Positions 16,697-25,872 of a stretch of 64,000 nt of DNA are shown piece by piece. Position 1 is the stretch's first letter, and each line of letters opens with the position of its first letter. Source of the stretch: Lactiplantibacillus garii (GTDB taxonomy: Bacteria; Bacillota; Bacilli; Lactobacillales; Lactobacillaceae). Below the pieces are notes generated by a model, which worked only from the letters and a program-made list of their open reading frames with translations, did not search any database and was not told where the DNA came from. The stretch is from assembly GCF_003885105.1 (NCBI RefSeq), contig NZ_QWZQ01000004.1, positions 1-64,000 of the forward strand, in the 5' to 3' direction. Made by a program: the position numbers and the translations under genes.

Positions 16697-17464
16697 TTAA
16701 TCAGAAATACCGTATAAAAACTGAACCAACTGCGCATCAACACTGGGGTTAATGTGGAGCATGGAATGTTCGGCCCGGATGGGACCACCGTGAATAACTA
16801 CGGTTTGGACCGAAAAGTGGTGCCGTTGTAACTGGCGGCTAAAAGCCATCACACTGTTTAACGAAACCTCACCGTCACCGCTAGTACGCCAAATCTGACC
16901 AGCAACGTTTAGAACGGCCGTTTGGCGGGGAAAACGGTGCAGCTTGGCCGGTAGCTCCGGGTAGTTGGTTCCAATGGAAACGAAGCGGTTGATCCGGGGC
17001 TGCGCCTGAGCATGGGACGTCGTCAAATAGTCAAAAATAATGTTACCACCGGAAGAGTGTCCGACCGCGTTAAACCGTTGAACGTGGTAACGCTGCTTGA
17101 GCAAGTGCATGACGGTGGTGAGCTGATGGGCTTGTCGTTTGGGGTGGTGATTGTCCGCGAACACGACTTGAATGGTGGGATTGTGGCGGAGCGGAGCGTA
17201 ACGTTTAAAAGTCACGGTGCCGTTTTTGGCAACTTTAACCAGCATTGCCCGGGTCATTAGTTGGTGGGCACTTAAGCGGTGAACGAACCCGTTAGTGGAA
17301 AAGGCTTTGGCATAGTCGCCCGCCACAAAAATAGTTGGAACGTTGGTGGCGCGCACCCGCACCCGGGTCAGGGGGAGTGACCGCCACTGCCAGTACGCTC
17401 CGCTTAACGTGACCACGGCCGCACTGATCAGTGCTAGGCAAATAATTGTTTTCTGACGACGCAT
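16697..17464 (-). CDS. secreted or membrane-anchored DUF915-type alpha/beta hydrolase
   Basis: A 255-aa alpha/beta hydrolase with an N-terminal membrane/signal segment (IICLALISAAVVTLSGAYW). PTIFVAGDYA is the first strand and oxyanion region, GHSSGGN the nucleophile elbow, and SDGEVS-like GDGEVSLNSV holds a candidate acid. The C-terminal His is in EHSMLH. This matches the DUF915 family common in lactobacilli. ATG 17464 is chosen because longer in-frame extensions would overlap the divergent reductase gene. Substrate unknown. Confidence 0.8.
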   Translation of the reverse strand: MRRQKTIICLALISAAVVTLSGAYWQWRSLPLTRVRVRATNVPTIFVAGDYAKAFSTNGFVHRLSAHQLMTRAMLVKVAKNGTVTFKRYAPLRHNPTIQVVFADNHHPKRQAHQLTTVMHLLKQRYHVQRFNAVGHSSGGNIIFDYLTTSHAQAQPRINRFVSIGTNYPELPAKLHRFPRQTAVLNVAGQIWRTSGDGEVSLNSVMAFSRQLQRHHFSVQTVVIHGGPIRAEHSMLHINPSVDAQLVQFLYGISD

Positions 17465-17582
17465 TGAACCACCAGCCTTTCTGAACCCATTATAGCCATA
17501 AACGGCGAATTTGGTTTTGCAAAACCTTGGTGAATCCACTAAAATTGAGCCAATGACTAAACGTTTAGAAAGTAGTGAAACC

Positions 17583-18587
17583 ATGAGTGAAAAATACGAT
17601 TTGACCATTATTGGTGGGGGCCCCGTCGGCATGTTTGCGGCTTTTTATGCTGGGATGCGGAACGCCCGCGTGCAATTATTAGAAAGCCTACCGACCCTTG
17701 GGGGACAGGTCCAAGCACTGTACCCGGAAAAAATGATTCACGACATTGCCGGCTACCCGGCCATTAAGGCCACCGATTTGGTCAGCCAGTTGGCGGAACA
17801 AATGAAGCAGTTTCCAATTGACGTGGCGTTAAGTAGTGCGGTGACCAACGTGAGTGGCAAGATGGGGGATTTCACCGTGACCACCGTTAACGGCCAAGTA
17901 TCGCATACGAAGGCCATTATCGTGGCGACCGGGAGTGGAGCGTTTGAACCGCGACGGTTAGCCGTTGATAACGCCGGTGATTTTGAAGGCAAGCAACTGT
18001 TTTACCACATTCCAAGCCTTGATCAGTTTAAGAATCAAACGGTCCTCGTTGCGGGAGGCGGCGATTCCGCGATCGACATGGCGTTAATGCTCGAACCAGT
18101 CGCTAAAAAGGTTTACATCATGCACCGTCGTAACCGGTTCCGGGGGATGGAGCACAGTGTCGACCTGCTTAAAGCGTCGTCGGTGACCATCAAGACACCG
18201 TTTTTGATTAAGGCTCTAGCCGAAACGCCGGCCGGTCAATTGAATTTAAGCATGAAAGAAGTACGGGGGACTGGTGAAGAAACCCTCGTCGTCGATGCTT
18301 TGATTGTTAATTACGGCTTTATTGCCGATAACAAAGTGATTCGTAATTGGGACGTGAGCCCTAGCATGACGAACCAGTTGTTTAACGTGGATACCGAAAT
18401 GAATACCGACGTACCGGGAATTACGGCCATTGGTGACACGGTTACGTATCCGGGCAAGCTCGGTTTGATTGCCAGTGGATTTGGGGAAGCACCCAACGCG
18501 GTCAACCAGCTGATGATGCGGTTGTATCCGGAACGGCGAAGCCCGCTACACAGTACGACGCTTTTTGAAAAACAGGCCAAACACTAA
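17583..18587 (+). CDS. thioredoxin-reductase-like ferredoxin/flavodoxin-NADP reductase
   Basis: A 334-aa FAD/NADPH enzyme of the TrxR-like FNR (type 2) group. It has GGGPVGMFAAFYAG for FAD, GGQVQALYPEK, VAGGGDSAIDMA for NADPH, and GDTVTYPGKLGLIASGFGEA near the C terminus. It lacks the CxxC of true thioredoxin reductase, as expected for this group. It should pass electrons from NADPH to ferredoxin or flavodoxin, for instance to supply the radical-SAM activase. ATG 17583 fits the family start (M-x-x-x-YDLTIIGGG); a longer in-frame reading reaches back to 17511. Confidence 0.9.
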   Translation: MSEKYDLTIIGGGPVGMFAAFYAGMRNARVQLLESLPTLGGQVQALYPEKMIHDIAGYPAIKATDLVSQLAEQMKQFPIDVALSSAVTNVSGKMGDFTVTTVNGQVSHTKAIIVATGSGAFEPRRLAVDNAGDFEGKQLFYHIPSLDQFKNQTVLVAGGGDSAIDMALMLEPVAKKVYIMHRRNRFRGMEHSVDLLKASSVTIKTPFLIKALAETPAGQLNLSMKEVRGTGEETLVVDALIVNYGFIADNKVIRNWDVSPSMTNQLFNVDTEMNTDVPGITAIGDTVTYPGKLGLIASGFGEAPNAVNQLMMRLYPERRSPLHSTTLFEKQAKH

Positions 18588-18596
18588 TTAAACTTA

Positions 18597-18637
18597 AAAC
18601 GCACCACTGAATTTTTTCAAAATTCAGTGGTGCGTTT
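18597..18637. terminator. terminator after the ferredoxin-NADP reductase gene
   Basis: A 19-nt perfect inverted repeat (AAACGCACCACTGAATTTT and its complement) around a 3-nt loop, followed by a T-rich stretch. Confidence 0.88.
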
Positions 18638-18709
18638 ATTTTGTGAGTGGGGCCCAACTTTAAAGCGGACTTAAAATAAACCGCGTGACGTACTTGGTTT
18701 TTCGACGAG

Positions 18710-20503
18710 TTATTCGTTACTGGTCAAACTCAACTCGTTCATGAAGGTGAGTAGCAGCTTGGCGTAACTCGGGTGGTCCGTGTTGGTTTTCGCCTCTTGC
18801 TGCATTTCGTGAAGGTTATCGGTAATGACCGCGGTAACGCCCATGAACATCATTTGATCCATTTGGTCGGTGTCGTCGATGTCCCAGGCGTAGACGCTCT
18901 TATGGTAACGATCGGCTTTATCAACAAACTGGTCGTTTAAAGTCGTGACTTCCATGGTATAACCGTTCGCGGCGGTGTGGGGGAACGTTAGGTTATACGG
19001 CAAAATGTAGCTGACAAATTGTTTTTGATCGAGTCGTTTGAGATCACTCATGACCCGGTAACTCAGCGTGTGGACCTGATCATGGTGAGCTAACAAAGTT
19101 TTACCGTAACGGTTGATGAACCGTTGGGTGTCGGCACGGGTGTACGCCGCACTTGTCTTGATCTCAACTAAAAGCTTTTGGTGATGCTGATGGGCGGCCT
19201 TTAGGTAAGCGTCAAAACTGGGGATTTTAGCAGCGTAGCCGTTTTCACGCACCGTAATCTTTTGCAGTTGTTTAAGGGTCAGCTGGGCCGGCTTCTTTTT
19301 AATGCCGGCCAGCGCCTTTAGCGTTGGGTCGTGCATCACAACGAACTGGTGATCCTTAGTCACTTGAACGTCCATCTCGACGTAATCGGGATGTTCCCGA
19401 CTCGTTTTGAGGAGGGCCGGAATCGTATTTTGGACCCCGTTGCCATCATCGACCCCGCGGTGTGAAATAATCAGCGGCTTGGTTATGGCCAGTCCGTTTA
19501 AGTAGACGAGGTTAAAGGCAACCAGCAGGCCACTAACGAAGATCAGGCCCACGATAACACTGCTTCGCGTGAAGCGTCGTAAGCGGGGCGCCTCGTTAAA
19601 ACGCAGGGGATGTTGCCGTAGGATGGTGAAATCCTGCCGGTAAAAAGCGATGATCAGCATCATGAAGATCGCCGTTGTGTAGCAAATAACGACTTCGGTG
19701 ACACTCTCCATGATGAACAGGTTCAGCGTAGCGGCCGCCATCGCAAAACGCGTTTGGTCTAACGCCAGTTGGGCGGTGTAAATGGCGCCGTAAATGACCA
19801 TTACGATAAAAGTGACCATCAATAGAATAACCAGCATGTACCACAGGTAACGCAGGGTTTTGTGGCGGGTCTGATCCCAGCTGCGGGCAACCGCCATCCG
19901 CCAAGGCAACTGATCCACGATCATTAACGGTAGTAAGTTGATCAACCGGATTCCTAGGTAACCAGCAACTAGGTAAAACAAGCCTAGTCCAACGGCCATC
20001 CACGGGTTATCCAATAAGTAGCTGATAATGAATGCCGGAATTTTAGCCTTATTGAGTAACGGTGTGGTAAAAATGAAACTCCCAAAGGGTAAGATGACGA
20101 TGAAGTAGCCGATAAAAAATAAGAAGGTCCCGACCGAGGTATCGTGCAAACTAGCGACGGTGTCTTGTAAGACGTCGCGCACTGTCTCGGGACGGCCCCT
20201 GAAAATGTTCATGATTCCCAGTAACAAGAAAGTGAATTGCCAGTAAACTAAAATAATGACGGCCAGTAAAATAATTAGCATCCCGATGGCCGCTAACGGG
20301 TAGTGAACGATGATGTTGCCGAGGTTGGTGTACGAAACGTACGTGACCCCCTGAGATTTAAGTAGTAGTTCCAATGCCCAGTTAAAAAAGGGTATTGCGA
20401 GGTAGCTGATCACCAGGTTAGTTCCGAAAATTAAGGCAACGTAACTGCCCCAATTTTTACCAAACCGGCGGCTACTGTCCCACCAAAAACGCCATGCGCC
20501 CAT
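18710..20503 (-). CDS. membrane-anchored glycerophosphodiester phosphodiesterase
   Basis: A 597-aa protein in two parts. The first 330 or so residues form about eight membrane helices (glycerophosphoryl diester phosphodiesterase membrane domain). The C-terminal part is a GDPD TIM barrel with ISHRG, VEMDVQ (metal-binding Glu-x-Asp) and MHDPTL (general acid His). It hydrolyses glycerophosphodiesters, and in lactobacilli such proteins may act on lipoteichoic-acid or lipid turnover products. The LTA-synthase-type gene lies just upstream on the same strand, which supports that setting. Confidence 0.9.
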   Translation of the reverse strand: MGAWRFWWDSSRRFGKNWGSYVALIFGTNLVISYLAIPFFNWALELLLKSQGVTYVSYTNLGNIIVHYPLAAIGMLIILLAVIILVYWQFTFLLLGIMNIFRGRPETVRDVLQDTVASLHDTSVGTFLFFIGYFIVILPFGSFIFTTPLLNKAKIPAFIISYLLDNPWMAVGLGLFYLVAGYLGIRLINLLPLMIVDQLPWRMAVARSWDQTRHKTLRYLWYMLVILLMVTFIVMVIYGAIYTAQLALDQTRFAMAAATLNLFIMESVTEVVICYTTAIFMMLIIAFYRQDFTILRQHPLRFNEAPRLRRFTRSSVIVGLIFVSGLLVAFNLVYLNGLAITKPLIISHRGVDDGNGVQNTIPALLKTSREHPDYVEMDVQVTKDHQFVVMHDPTLKALAGIKKKPAQLTLKQLQKITVRENGYAAKIPSFDAYLKAAHQHHQKLLVEIKTSAAYTRADTQRFINRYGKTLLAHHDQVHTLSYRVMSDLKRLDQKQFVSYILPYNLTFPHTAANGYTMEVTTLNDQFVDKADRYHKSVYAWDIDDTDQMDQMMFMGVTAVITDNLHEMQQEAKTNTDHPSYAKLLLTFMNELSLTSNE

Positions 20504-20558
20504 TGGTTGAGCCCCCTTACATAGATTTATTTATAGTTTAGCATTAATTCCAATAAAA

Positions 20559-20596
20559 AAGCCGGTCCCCAACGTAAAAACGTCGGGAACCAGCTT
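20559..20596 (-). terminator. terminator of the LTA-synthase-type gene
   Basis: AAGCCGGT and AACGT pair with ACGT and ACCAGCTT (one mismatch) around a short loop; the minus-strand exit is T-rich. Confidence 0.75.
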
Positions 20597-20605
20597 AATC
20601 GTTAG

Positions 20606-22759
20606 CTATTTGGAACTGCTGCTGGAAGTTGTCGCGCTATCGTTATCATCCGGATTGGTGATCTTGATCCGGGTAGAATCGGTCTTCTTGTGACTGTCTT
20701 CCGGTGCGTCCGTTTTGTAAAGTGATTCGGTCGACTTGTTACCATTCTTCGAGTAAAGGCTGGTGGAGTCGCCCTTCAAGCTATTCTGAAGTTTGATTTC
20801 CTTTTCAAGGCCGTCCGCGTAGTTGTACTTGGACGCGTCGACTTTCTTGAAGCCCTTCGGCGTGTAGAACCGCAACAAGTTTTTACTATTGAGGGAGTCC
20901 GATAAACTGAGCTCCTTGTTAACCTTTTTCTGGTCAGTATCAATTTGTTTCTGAATTTTATCCGTCAGCTCGACTTGTTCGCTAGTTTGGTTACTGTAAA
21001 CCTTGCCGTTTAAAACGGTGTACTTCGGGGTAACGAAGTCACGGTTACGGAAAGCCACCGTTTGGTCGTGATCCTTGGAGAAGAGGTCGGTCCCAAATTG
21101 AATGTAGCGCTTGCTGGATAATCCCAGTAAGTGCAAAATCGTTGGTAAAACGTCAATTTCCCCACCGTACGTAGATTCAATTTTACCACTCTTAATTCCC
21201 GGAATGTTGACCATGAACGGCACTCGTTGAAGTTGGGCGTTGTCGTAGGACGTCCAGTCACTGGCCGATTTACCAAGAATTGGTGCTAAAGTCTCGTTTT
21301 CGCTATTGGATAGGCCGTAGTGGTCACCGTAAAGGATGATCATCGACTTGTTCAACAATCCCGACTTTTTCAAGTAGTTATAAAATTCGTGAACCGATTG
21401 ATCCAAGTAGTGGGCCGTTTGGAAATAGCCGTTGATGGCGGAGTCACTAGTATCGGTCGTCTTAAAGTCCGTGTCTTCCTTATCCATGGTAAACGGGAAG
21501 TGGTTGGTAACGGTAATGTACTTCACGTAAAAAGGTTGTTGCAACCGTTCTAGGTACTGAACGGAATTTTTAAACAGCAATTTATCCTTCAACCCGTAAC
21601 CAGTTGATTTGTCACCAGTTGTATCGTAGTAACTGGCATCAAAGAAGTACTGGTAACCCATGTTTTTATAGGTGTTATTCCGATTCCAGAAACTAGCAAC
21701 GTTCCCGTGAAAGACGGCTGAGGAGTAGTTGGCCCGCTGGTTTAAAATGGCCGGTGCTGCTTGGAAGGTGTTATCCGACCCGAGCTGTGAAAATAACGAA
21801 CCGGTCGACAGGCCGTACGTACTAGTTTCAAGCATGTTTTCAGCATCACTGGTCTTACCCTGACCCACTTGGTGGAAGAAATTCTTGAACGCGTAAGTTG
21901 ACTGACTGTGATACAGCTTGTTCAAAAACGGCGTGACTTCTTTGCCGTTAATCTTTTTATCAATCAAAAACTGTTGGAAACTTTCCAAGTGAATGACGAT
22001 GACGTTTTTACCCTTAGCCAAACCGTACATCTTTGCGTTCGGTGCGGCGTAGTGGGACTCCGTGAACTCCTTGACCGTGTCCAGTTCGGACTTTTTAGCA
22101 CTGGCTCGCTGGTGGTTAGTTTGTTCGTCTTTAATGCCGTCATAAACGGTAAAGGCGTCTAACCCGAGGTACTTAACGATGTAGTTACGGTCGAACGTCC
22201 GCGTAAGCAACTGCGGTCGGTTGGATTCGGCCAAAGTTAGATTCAGACCGAAGCCCGCAATGGCGACCGAAGTATAAGCAAACGCGGTTCGTTTGGCGAT
22301 GGGCCGCTCATCGTGTTTGATCCGGTGAAAAATGTAGAGCGCCAGAACAATCAAAATATCAGCCCAATAGATGAAGTCGTACCAATTAGTTAGTGCGAGC
22401 GACGACCCCGTCAACCCCTGATTGACTTTGGAGTAACCGGTAACCGTGCTGACGGTCATAAAGTCGGTGAACTCACGGTAGTAAATAACGTTGGCGTAAA
22501 GAATGACCGTATTAAGCGCATCAATCAGCAACAAAATATAGTAATAATAGCCGGTTTTACGAATATAGAACGCCAAGCTAAACAGAAACGCCGTGGTGGC
22601 AATTGGATTGACCAGCATTAGGAAAACTTGCAGAATATCCGAAACGCCTAGTGAAAACTCAACTAAGTACGCGAAGAGGGTTTTGGCCCAGAACAATAGC
22701 ACTAGTAGCCAAAAGAACCCGATCCGCGTATCGAGGTGTTGACGGAGTTTGGTAAGCAT
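20606..22759 (-). CDS. ltaS: lipoteichoic acid synthase/primase-type sulfatase-fold protein
   Basis: A 717-aa LtaS-family protein. Five N-terminal membrane helices (to about residue 190) lead into an extracellular sulfatase-fold domain. Metal ligand Glu is in VIHLESFQ, the catalytic Thr in GQGKTSDAE, and YGDHYG carries the late Asp-His. It polymerises glycerolphosphate from phosphatidylglycerol onto a glycolipid anchor; a primase role cannot be excluded. A Ser/Thr/Lys-rich tail of about 60 residues is unusual. ATG 22759 is used because GAGG lies 9 nt upstream. A second in-frame ATG at 22774 overlaps that site. Confidence 0.88.
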   Translation of the reverse strand: MLTKLRQHLDTRIGFFWLLVLLFWAKTLFAYLVEFSLGVSDILQVFLMLVNPIATTAFLFSLAFYIRKTGYYYYILLLIDALNTVILYANVIYYREFTDFMTVSTVTGYSKVNQGLTGSSLALTNWYDFIYWADILIVLALYIFHRIKHDERPIAKRTAFAYTSVAIAGFGLNLTLAESNRPQLLTRTFDRNYIVKYLGLDAFTVYDGIKDEQTNHQRASAKKSELDTVKEFTESHYAAPNAKMYGLAKGKNVIVIHLESFQQFLIDKKINGKEVTPFLNKLYHSQSTYAFKNFFHQVGQGKTSDAENMLETSTYGLSTGSLFSQLGSDNTFQAAPAILNQRANYSSAVFHGNVASFWNRNNTYKNMGYQYFFDASYYDTTGDKSTGYGLKDKLLFKNSVQYLERLQQPFYVKYITVTNHFPFTMDKEDTDFKTTDTSDSAINGYFQTAHYLDQSVHEFYNYLKKSGLLNKSMIILYGDHYGLSNSENETLAPILGKSASDWTSYDNAQLQRVPFMVNIPGIKSGKIESTYGGEIDVLPTILHLLGLSSKRYIQFGTDLFSKDHDQTVAFRNRDFVTPKYTVLNGKVYSNQTSEQVELTDKIQKQIDTDQKKVNKELSLSDSLNSKNLLRFYTPKGFKKVDASKYNYADGLEKEIKLQNSLKGDSTSLYSKNGNKSTESLYKTDAPEDSHKKTDSTRIKITNPDDNDSATTSSSSSK

Positions 22760-22935
22760 GTTTAAAGACCTCATTTACGAGAAATTTGGATATGACCCAA
22801 AAGCAGTCATCAAATCATTTTAACATAAGTCGTGCAATCGCATTCGCCAACATTTTTAAGAATGCGTTAAATGCCGAACTTGACGCTTACCGTTAAAACC
22901 GGTAAGCTCAACCACGTCAAAGGTGGTAATGGCAG

Positions 22936-23370
22936 ATGGAAATTAAAAAGAGTAATCAAACCGATTCGGCAGTTTACGCGGATGCCCTGATGATTCGTGA
23001 GGCCGTTTTTATCCGTGAACAGGGTATCGCTCCCCAGTTAGAGCTAGATACGGTTACCCCGGCAACCTGGCACTACGTTTTGTACGATGACCAGGCTCAC
23101 GCGGTGGCGACGGCGCGGATGACGCCCAACGATGACACGACCCAACACGTTCAACGGGTGGCGACGTTAAAGACGGCCCGGGGCCACGGCTACGCGCAGG
23201 CATTACTGCAGGCGATGATGACCGATGCGCGTAAACGGCACTTCTCACGGCTCGTGCTAGGTGCCCAGGTGACCGCGCAGAGTTTTTACGCCCAACTGGG
23301 GTTTGTCCCCGAAGGTCCGGTTTTTATGGAAGCCGGTTTGCGGCACCAAGCAATGCAATACACGTTATAA
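22936..23370 (+). CDS. GNAT-family N-acetyltransferase
   Basis: A 144-aa GNAT protein. The N-terminal MIREAVFIREQGI is the first strand-helix unit, QRVATLKTARGHGYAQALLQAM holds the acetyl-CoA loop (R-x-x-G-x-G/A form), and AQSFYAQLGFVPEGPVF is the last motif. It resembles the ElaA/YjcF-like group. Single gene with its own terminator; acceptor unknown. Confidence 0.85.
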   Translation: MEIKKSNQTDSAVYADALMIREAVFIREQGIAPQLELDTVTPATWHYVLYDDQAHAVATARMTPNDDTTQHVQRVATLKTARGHGYAQALLQAMMTDARKRHFSRLVLGAQVTAQSFYAQLGFVPEGPVFMEAGLRHQAMQYTL

Positions 23371-23383
23371 AACGGCCAATAAC

Positions 23384-23415
23384 GAGGCTGTGACAAAAGT
23401 CACAGCCTCTGTTTT
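23384..23415. terminator. terminator after the GNAT gene, part of repeat copy A
   Basis: GAGGCTGTGAC pairs with GTCACAGCCTC around AAAA, followed by TGTTTT. A near-identical hairpin accompanies repeat copy B at 50881-50923. Confidence 0.8.
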
Positions 23416-23555
23416 ATCTCCGAACAATTATTGCCGAAACGTGCGTAAAAAGTCGGCTGGTTCCGCTTAACCCCGTATGTCAAACAATCCAAGCCCAGGA
23501 TTATTCACCATACGCCGTTAATGCTCACCAGCTAACCGACTTTTGGCACACTCTG
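23416..23555 (-). repeat. intergenic hairpin repeat, copy A
   Basis: A 140-bp element that, read on the minus strand, begins CAGAGTGTGCCAAAAGTCGG and ends TGTTCGGAGATA. It matches copy B (50740-50880) almost throughout and copy C (37480-37566) at both ends. AAAAGTCGG near one end pairs with CCGACTTTT near the other. Confidence 0.8.
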
Positions 23556-23746
23556 GTTAACCGTTAACGAGCGAATTTGTAAGTGTAATTTTCAATTGAA
23601 ACGTTTGAGTACACACCCGCAGTAAAATGGTTCTACTGTTGTGTAGGTTGAGGTGGAAGTCTAGATTCCGCTCATTCGGCAATGGGCCCCACTTTAACGT
23701 GATTGTTAGGTTGTGGTCAAATGAAAGAAATGGGGGAGAAAAGAAT

Positions 23747-25807
23747 ATGCGAACGAAATTGTTTGCAGTGTTACTAGGCCTACTGACCATCGTTACAACG
23801 GTGATGGCGTTTGGACGGGTTGCCAAAGCGGACGAAATTCCCACAATTGGGTTGACCGGTGAAGAAGCCACCGTGACCGACCGTTACGGTAACGTGGTTA
23901 CGGGGACGAGTACGCTGAGTAAGTGGGAAGATTATACTGTCAAGTATAGTTGGTCAATTCGTGACGGGCAACCAATTGCCGCGGGTGACACGGCCACGGT
24001 GGCGTTACCTAGTGGGACCGTCGCACCGGTTGACTTGAGCTTTCCGTTAGTCGACAACAACGGTGAAACCGTCGGGACTTTTACGATTAAAGCGGGTCAA
24101 ACTACCGGGACAATTACGTTCAACGACGCGTTAGCGCAAACCGGGACAAACCGAACCGGGTCCTTGCAGTTCTATGCCAAGGGGACTAGCGACAGTGACG
24201 TCCACTTCGATTGGACCCTTAATAAGGTCGGTTGGATCGGCAGTTATGACGCCAACGGGTTACCGTCCGAAGTTACTTGGAACGTGGCAGTCAACCCGAC
24301 TGGTCAAAATCTTGGTCAAGTGGTCGTGACTGATACGCTGGGCGCCAACCAAACTTTCGTGCCCGGGTCCGTTATTGCGCAAACCGGAGCGTATAACGCT
24401 GCCGGTGAATTTGTTCAAAGCGGGACGACCGTTCCGGACGTGACGGTGAATGGTAAGCAGTTAACGTTTACCTTTACCAACGTAACAACGGCAATTAACA
24501 TGGTCTATAACGTCAAGTTAGCCAACGTGCAACCCGGTTCAAATAACTGGAGCAACGCTGCTAGCATGAACGGAACAACGGTTAGCGGGAACGTAAGCTA
24601 CGGTGGTTCCGGGACTGGCAGTGGCGAAAATCCCAACGAAGATGAATTGGGGAGTGTTAAGTTAACTAAGCAGGACGCGACGAACCAGACCGCCTTAAGC
24701 GGTGCGGTGTATGAGTTGCAAGATAACGCTGGTACGGTTATTCAATCTGGAATAACGACCAATGAAAAAGGGGCTATTTTTATTTCAGACCTTCAACCGG
24801 GCGATTACCAATTCGTGGAAACGAAAGCGCCGGACGGCTACGAGTTAAACTCGAAACCGATTCCGTTTACGGTCAGCGCTCAGACGATTGCTCAGGGTGA
24901 ACCGATTATGCTGACGCAGGATGATGAAAAGACGCCGGTTGCACCCACGACTGGTGCCGTAACCTTGACGAAAAAGGATGCCACTAGTCAAAAAGTATTG
25001 GCGGGCGCGGTCTACGATTTACATAACGCGGCTGGCCAAACGGTTCAAAGTGGGTTAACGACGGATGCCGCCGGGCAACTAACCGTCGACAACTTAGCCC
25101 CCGGTGACTATAGTTTCATTGAAACGAAAGCGCCGGACGGTTACGAGTTAAACACAACGCCGTTAAACTTCACGATTGCAGCGGGTGCAACGGCGGCGGT
25201 CGACGTGACGGCGACCGATACCGCAACGCCAACGAAGCCGAGTGAACCGGGGACACCAAGTGAACCAGGTACGCCAACGGAACCAGGCACACCGAGTGAA
25301 CCTGGGACCCCAACGGAACCGGGTTTACCAAGTGAACCGGGTGCGCCAACGGAACCAGGTTTACCAAGTGAACCGGGTACGCCAAGTGAACCAGGGACAC
25401 CAAGTGAACCAGGCACGTCAACGGAACCAGGTTTGCCGAGTGAACCGGGGACCCCAACGGAACCAGGTTTACCAAGTGAACCTGGTACGTCAACGGAACC
25501 AAGTACACCGACTGAGCCCGGCACGTCAAGTGAACCTAATCCCACGGCGCCAAGTGTATCAGGCCCAGCGGCTGGTAATGCTTTACCCGCAAAACCGGGG
25601 ACGGGAGTCGTTGCTGGTCAACCTGGTACAAGTGCGGGGCAACCCGCAACTGGTGCTCAGGCAGGAATGACAACGAACGGTGCAACTACCGCGGGATTGC
25701 CACAAACTAACGAAGCACCTCGCCACCCATTCGTGTTGGCCGTCGGCTTGATTTTAGCTTGGGTACTGTTAATTTTAGGTGTGCACTACTACCGGCGTTT
25801 GTCGTAG
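23747..25807 (+). CDS. LPQTN-anchored surface protein with two SpaA/Cna-B-like domains and Pro-rich repeats
   Basis: A 686-aa wall protein. The signal peptide ends AKA-DE near residue 28. Two beta-rich adhesin domains are related to those of the 14407-15921 protein (YTVKYSWSIRDGQ, VTWNVAVNPTGQN). Two SpaA-like repeats follow, each with (V)TLTKKDAT/VKLTKQDAT, GDY and ETKAPDGYELN, then EPGTPS/EPGLPT-type repeats, LPQTNE, a membrane helix and YRRLS. ATG 23747 follows GGGGGAG. In SpaA/Cna-B folds Lys and Asn/Asp can form isopeptide bonds; the E in ETKAP is the usual helper acid. Host-surface adhesion is inferred. Confidence 0.9.
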   Translation: MRTKLFAVLLGLLTIVTTVMAFGRVAKADEIPTIGLTGEEATVTDRYGNVVTGTSTLSKWEDYTVKYSWSIRDGQPIAAGDTATVALPSGTVAPVDLSFPLVDNNGETVGTFTIKAGQTTGTITFNDALAQTGTNRTGSLQFYAKGTSDSDVHFDWTLNKVGWIGSYDANGLPSEVTWNVAVNPTGQNLGQVVVTDTLGANQTFVPGSVIAQTGAYNAAGEFVQSGTTVPDVTVNGKQLTFTFTNVTTAINMVYNVKLANVQPGSNNWSNAASMNGTTVSGNVSYGGSGTGSGENPNEDELGSVKLTKQDATNQTALSGAVYELQDNAGTVIQSGITTNEKGAIFISDLQPGDYQFVETKAPDGYELNSKPIPFTVSAQTIAQGEPIMLTQDDEKTPVAPTTGAVTLTKKDATSQKVLAGAVYDLHNAAGQTVQSGLTTDAAGQLTVDNLAPGDYSFIETKAPDGYELNTTPLNFTIAAGATAAVDVTATDTATPTKPSEPGTPSEPGTPTEPGTPSEPGTPTEPGLPSEPGAPTEPGLPSEPGTPSEPGTPSEPGTSTEPGLPSEPGTPTEPGLPSEPGTSTEPSTPTEPGTSSEPNPTAPSVSGPAAGNALPAKPGTGVVAGQPGTSAGQPATGAQAGMTTNGATTAGLPQTNEAPRHPFVLAVGLILAWVLLILGVHYYRRLS
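25243..25540 (+). repeat. coding tandem repeats (EPGTPS/EPGLPT type)
   Basis: About sixteen 18-bp units encode six-residue repeats of the form (S/T)-E-P-G-(T/L/A)-(P/S). The units alternate T, L and A at the fifth position. They make the wall-spanning stalk. Confidence 0.85.
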
Positions 25808-25823
25808 TTTTTAATGGGAATCA

Positions 25824-25872
25824 AAAAGAACGAATGATTGCGTTTTAAAACGCAATCACCCGTTCTTTTTTT
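25824..25872. terminator. bidirectional terminator between adhesin and MMPL genes
   Basis: AAAGAACG and ATTGCGTTTT pair with AAAACGCAAT and CGTTCTTT, with T-runs on both strands. Confidence 0.85.

Noticed and set aside
25141-25670. Open frames overlapping the EPG repeats of the second adhesin
   Set aside because: Frame shadows of a biased tandem repeat.
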